Source of the DNA: Chloroflexota bacterium | Lineage (GTDB): Bacteria > Chloroflexota > Anaerolineae > Anaerolineales > Villigracilaceae | NCBI GenBank assembly: GCA_013112685.1 | Contig: JABFGC010000002.1 | Coordinates: forward strand, 2,304,902-2,368,901 | Reading direction: 5' to 3' | DNA: 64,000 bases | Shown here: positions 62,966 through 64,000 of the stretch, piece by piece | Layout of the letters: each line of letters starts with the position of its first letter | Position numbering within the stretch: the first letter of the stretch is position 1 | Program-made: the position numbers and the translations under genes | The notes under the pieces: generated by a model | What the model was told of the DNA's origin: nothing | What the model saw: only the letters and a program-made list of their open reading frames with translations | Databases searched by the model: none

Positions 62966-64000
62966 ATGCGTATCGGAATGATGGTTGACAGCTATAAACC
63001 GTACATCAGCGGGATCACCAACTACGTCGAGATCAACAAACACCATCTCGAACAGGCGGGTCACGAGGTCTTCGTATTTACCTTCGGCGACCTGGATTAC
63101 GAGGACGATGAAAAGAACATCATCCGCAGTCCAGGCGTTCCGCTGGCAGATACGGGCTTCTATTTATCCATGCGTTATTCGCGCGCGGCAAAAAAATTAC
63201 TGCAAACCATGGATGTCGTCCATGTGCATCACCCCTTCCTGAGCGGGCGGCTTGCCCTGCGCTACTGCCGCCCCGTGCGGATTCCCATCGTGTACACAAA
63301 CCACACCCGCTACGACCTCTACGCGCAGACCTACTTGCCCAGATTGCCGGAGGAAGTCAGCCAGGGTCTTTTGCAATCCTACATGCCTTCGTTTTGCAAG
63401 GCAGTGGATTTGGTCGTCACCCCTTCGGCAGGCATGGAAAAAGTCCTGCGCGAACTCAAAGTGGAGGGACGCATCGAAGTCGTGCCCAACGGCGTGGACT
63501 TGAAAAGCTTCCAATCCGCAACGCCGCTTCCGCGCGGTCAGTTCGGCTACAAAGAGGACGATATTCTGCTCGTGTATTCGGGCAGGATCGCGCTCGAAAA
63601 GAACCTGCCCCTCCTTTTGGAATCTTTCACCGGTGTTTCAAAAGCCGTTTCCAACGCGCACCTCATCCTCATCGGCGGCGGCATTCAGCAATACGAAGAA
63701 GAGATCCGTTCATTGATCGTCAAACTAAACCTCGCCGACCGGGTCCACATGACGGGCAGGATTCCCTACGACCAACTGCCTTCCTACCTCGCCATGTGCG
63801 ACATCTTCACCACCGCTTCCGTGACGGAAGTCCACCCGCTCTCCGTCATCGAGGCGATGGGCGCAGGCTTGCCCGTCATGGGCATGGAATCCGTCGGGGT
63901 CGGAGATACGGTCGAAGACGGGGTGACCGGTTTTCTAGCGACTAACGACCTGCCGACCTTCACCGCCAAACTCACCCGCCTCTGCCTGGACGTGGAGTTG
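62966..64000 (+). CDS. GT4-family glycosyltransferase (truncated by the window end)
   Basis: 345 codons are visible and no stop is reached. GT-B fold: MRIGMMVDSYKPYISGITNYVE at the start (acceptor side), DVVHVHHPFLSGRLAL, IPIVYTNHTRYDLYAQ, VVTPSAGMEKVL, RIEVVPNGVDLKSF, LLVYSGRIALEKNLPLLLESF and the donor-site ASVTEVHPLSVIEAMGAGLPV with the E-x7-E pattern of retaining GT4 enzymes. The start resembles glycolipid mannosyl- and glucosyltransferases (for example diacylglycerol glycosyltransferases). The acceptor is not known. Confidence 0.9.
   Translation, partial: MRIGMMVDSYKPYISGITNYVEINKHHLEQAGHEVFVFTFGDLDYEDDEKNIIRSPGVPLADTGFYLSMRYSRAAKKLLQTMDVVHVHHPFLSGRLALRYCRPVRIPIVYTNHTRYDLYAQTYLPRLPEEVSQGLLQSYMPSFCKAVDLVVTPSAGMEKVLRELKVEGRIEVVPNGVDLKSFQSATPLPRGQFGYKEDDILLVYSGRIALEKNLPLLLESFTGVSKAVSNAHLILIGGGIQQYEEEIRSLIVKLNLADRVHMTGRIPYDQLPSYLAMCDIFTTASVTEVHPLSVIEAMGAGLPVMGMESVGVGDTVEDGVTGFLATNDLPTFTAKLTRLCLDVEL

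Overview
The window looks like the chromosome of a member of the Chloroflexota, most likely class Anaerolineae. The grounds are the gap-pgk-kinase-tpi glycolytic cluster, secreted lipoproteins with TPTPTP-type linkers, an NBR1-type Ig lipoprotein, a giant DUF11/SdrD-B protein with a sortase domain, a TtuA/TtuB pair, and a Gram-positive-type LexA box in front of recA. The assignment is inferred from gene content; no rRNA gene is present. Many conserved genes are broken by single-base indels, often in homopolymers (trxB, pgk, yvcK, a sensor kinase, an M3 peptidase, the adhesin). This looks like uncorrected long-read error rather than true decay, so I annotate these as one gene and state where the frame breaks.

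Layout. 1-12.9 kb: a minus-strand block of cell-surface and housekeeping genes (patatin, esterase, CAP-LysM, aminotransferase V, SGNH hydrolase, Ig lipoprotein, recA, M23 peptidase, TolB-like propeller), with a glutaredoxin-thioredoxin reductase and a CoA-binding protein on the plus strand.

13.3-33.5 kb: a chromosomal integron, the main find. A minus-strand integrase with the integron-specific patch is followed by a candidate cassette promoter, an attI junction and twelve cassettes, all reading plus. Cassettes are separated by attC sites that are exactly 130 bp when uninterrupted. Five insertion sequences of two IS110-family types sit inside the attC sites: two copies of IS-A at one fixed point in the left arm and three copies of IS-B at another fixed point in the right arm. 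The 5' non-coding end of IS-A contains two segments that together spell the 14-bp attC target in the order expected of a bridge-RNA target loop. This suggests RNA-guided homing to integron recombination sites. Cassette products include a nucleoside-deoxyribosyltransferase/TIR-like protein, a possible PD-(D/E)XK nuclease, membrane and lipoproteins, a VOC protein, a CPBP protease, and two cassettes of about 0.5 kb without a convincing gene.

33.6-44.5 kb: an M50-like membrane protease, a small membrane protein, tpiA, a Ser/Thr kinase, a membrane-anchored protein, pgk, gap, yvcK, a ROK kinase and a class III aminotransferase. 44.6-45.2 kb: a TIR-domain protein. 45.3-53.2 kb: one gene of about 2,660 codons with ten DUF11-like and six SdrD-B repeats, an LPDSG motif and its own C-terminal sortase domain, behind a leader that carries an intrinsic terminator. 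53.5-64 kb: a sensor kinase, an M3 oligopeptidase, a CpXC protein, a LmbE-type deacetylase, a flavin-binding split-barrel protein, an FHA-winged-helix regulator divergent from a Ser/Thr kinase, the tRNA thiolation pair ttuB-ttuA and a truncated GT4 glycosyltransferase. Tandem 7-bp repeats lie between genes at five places.
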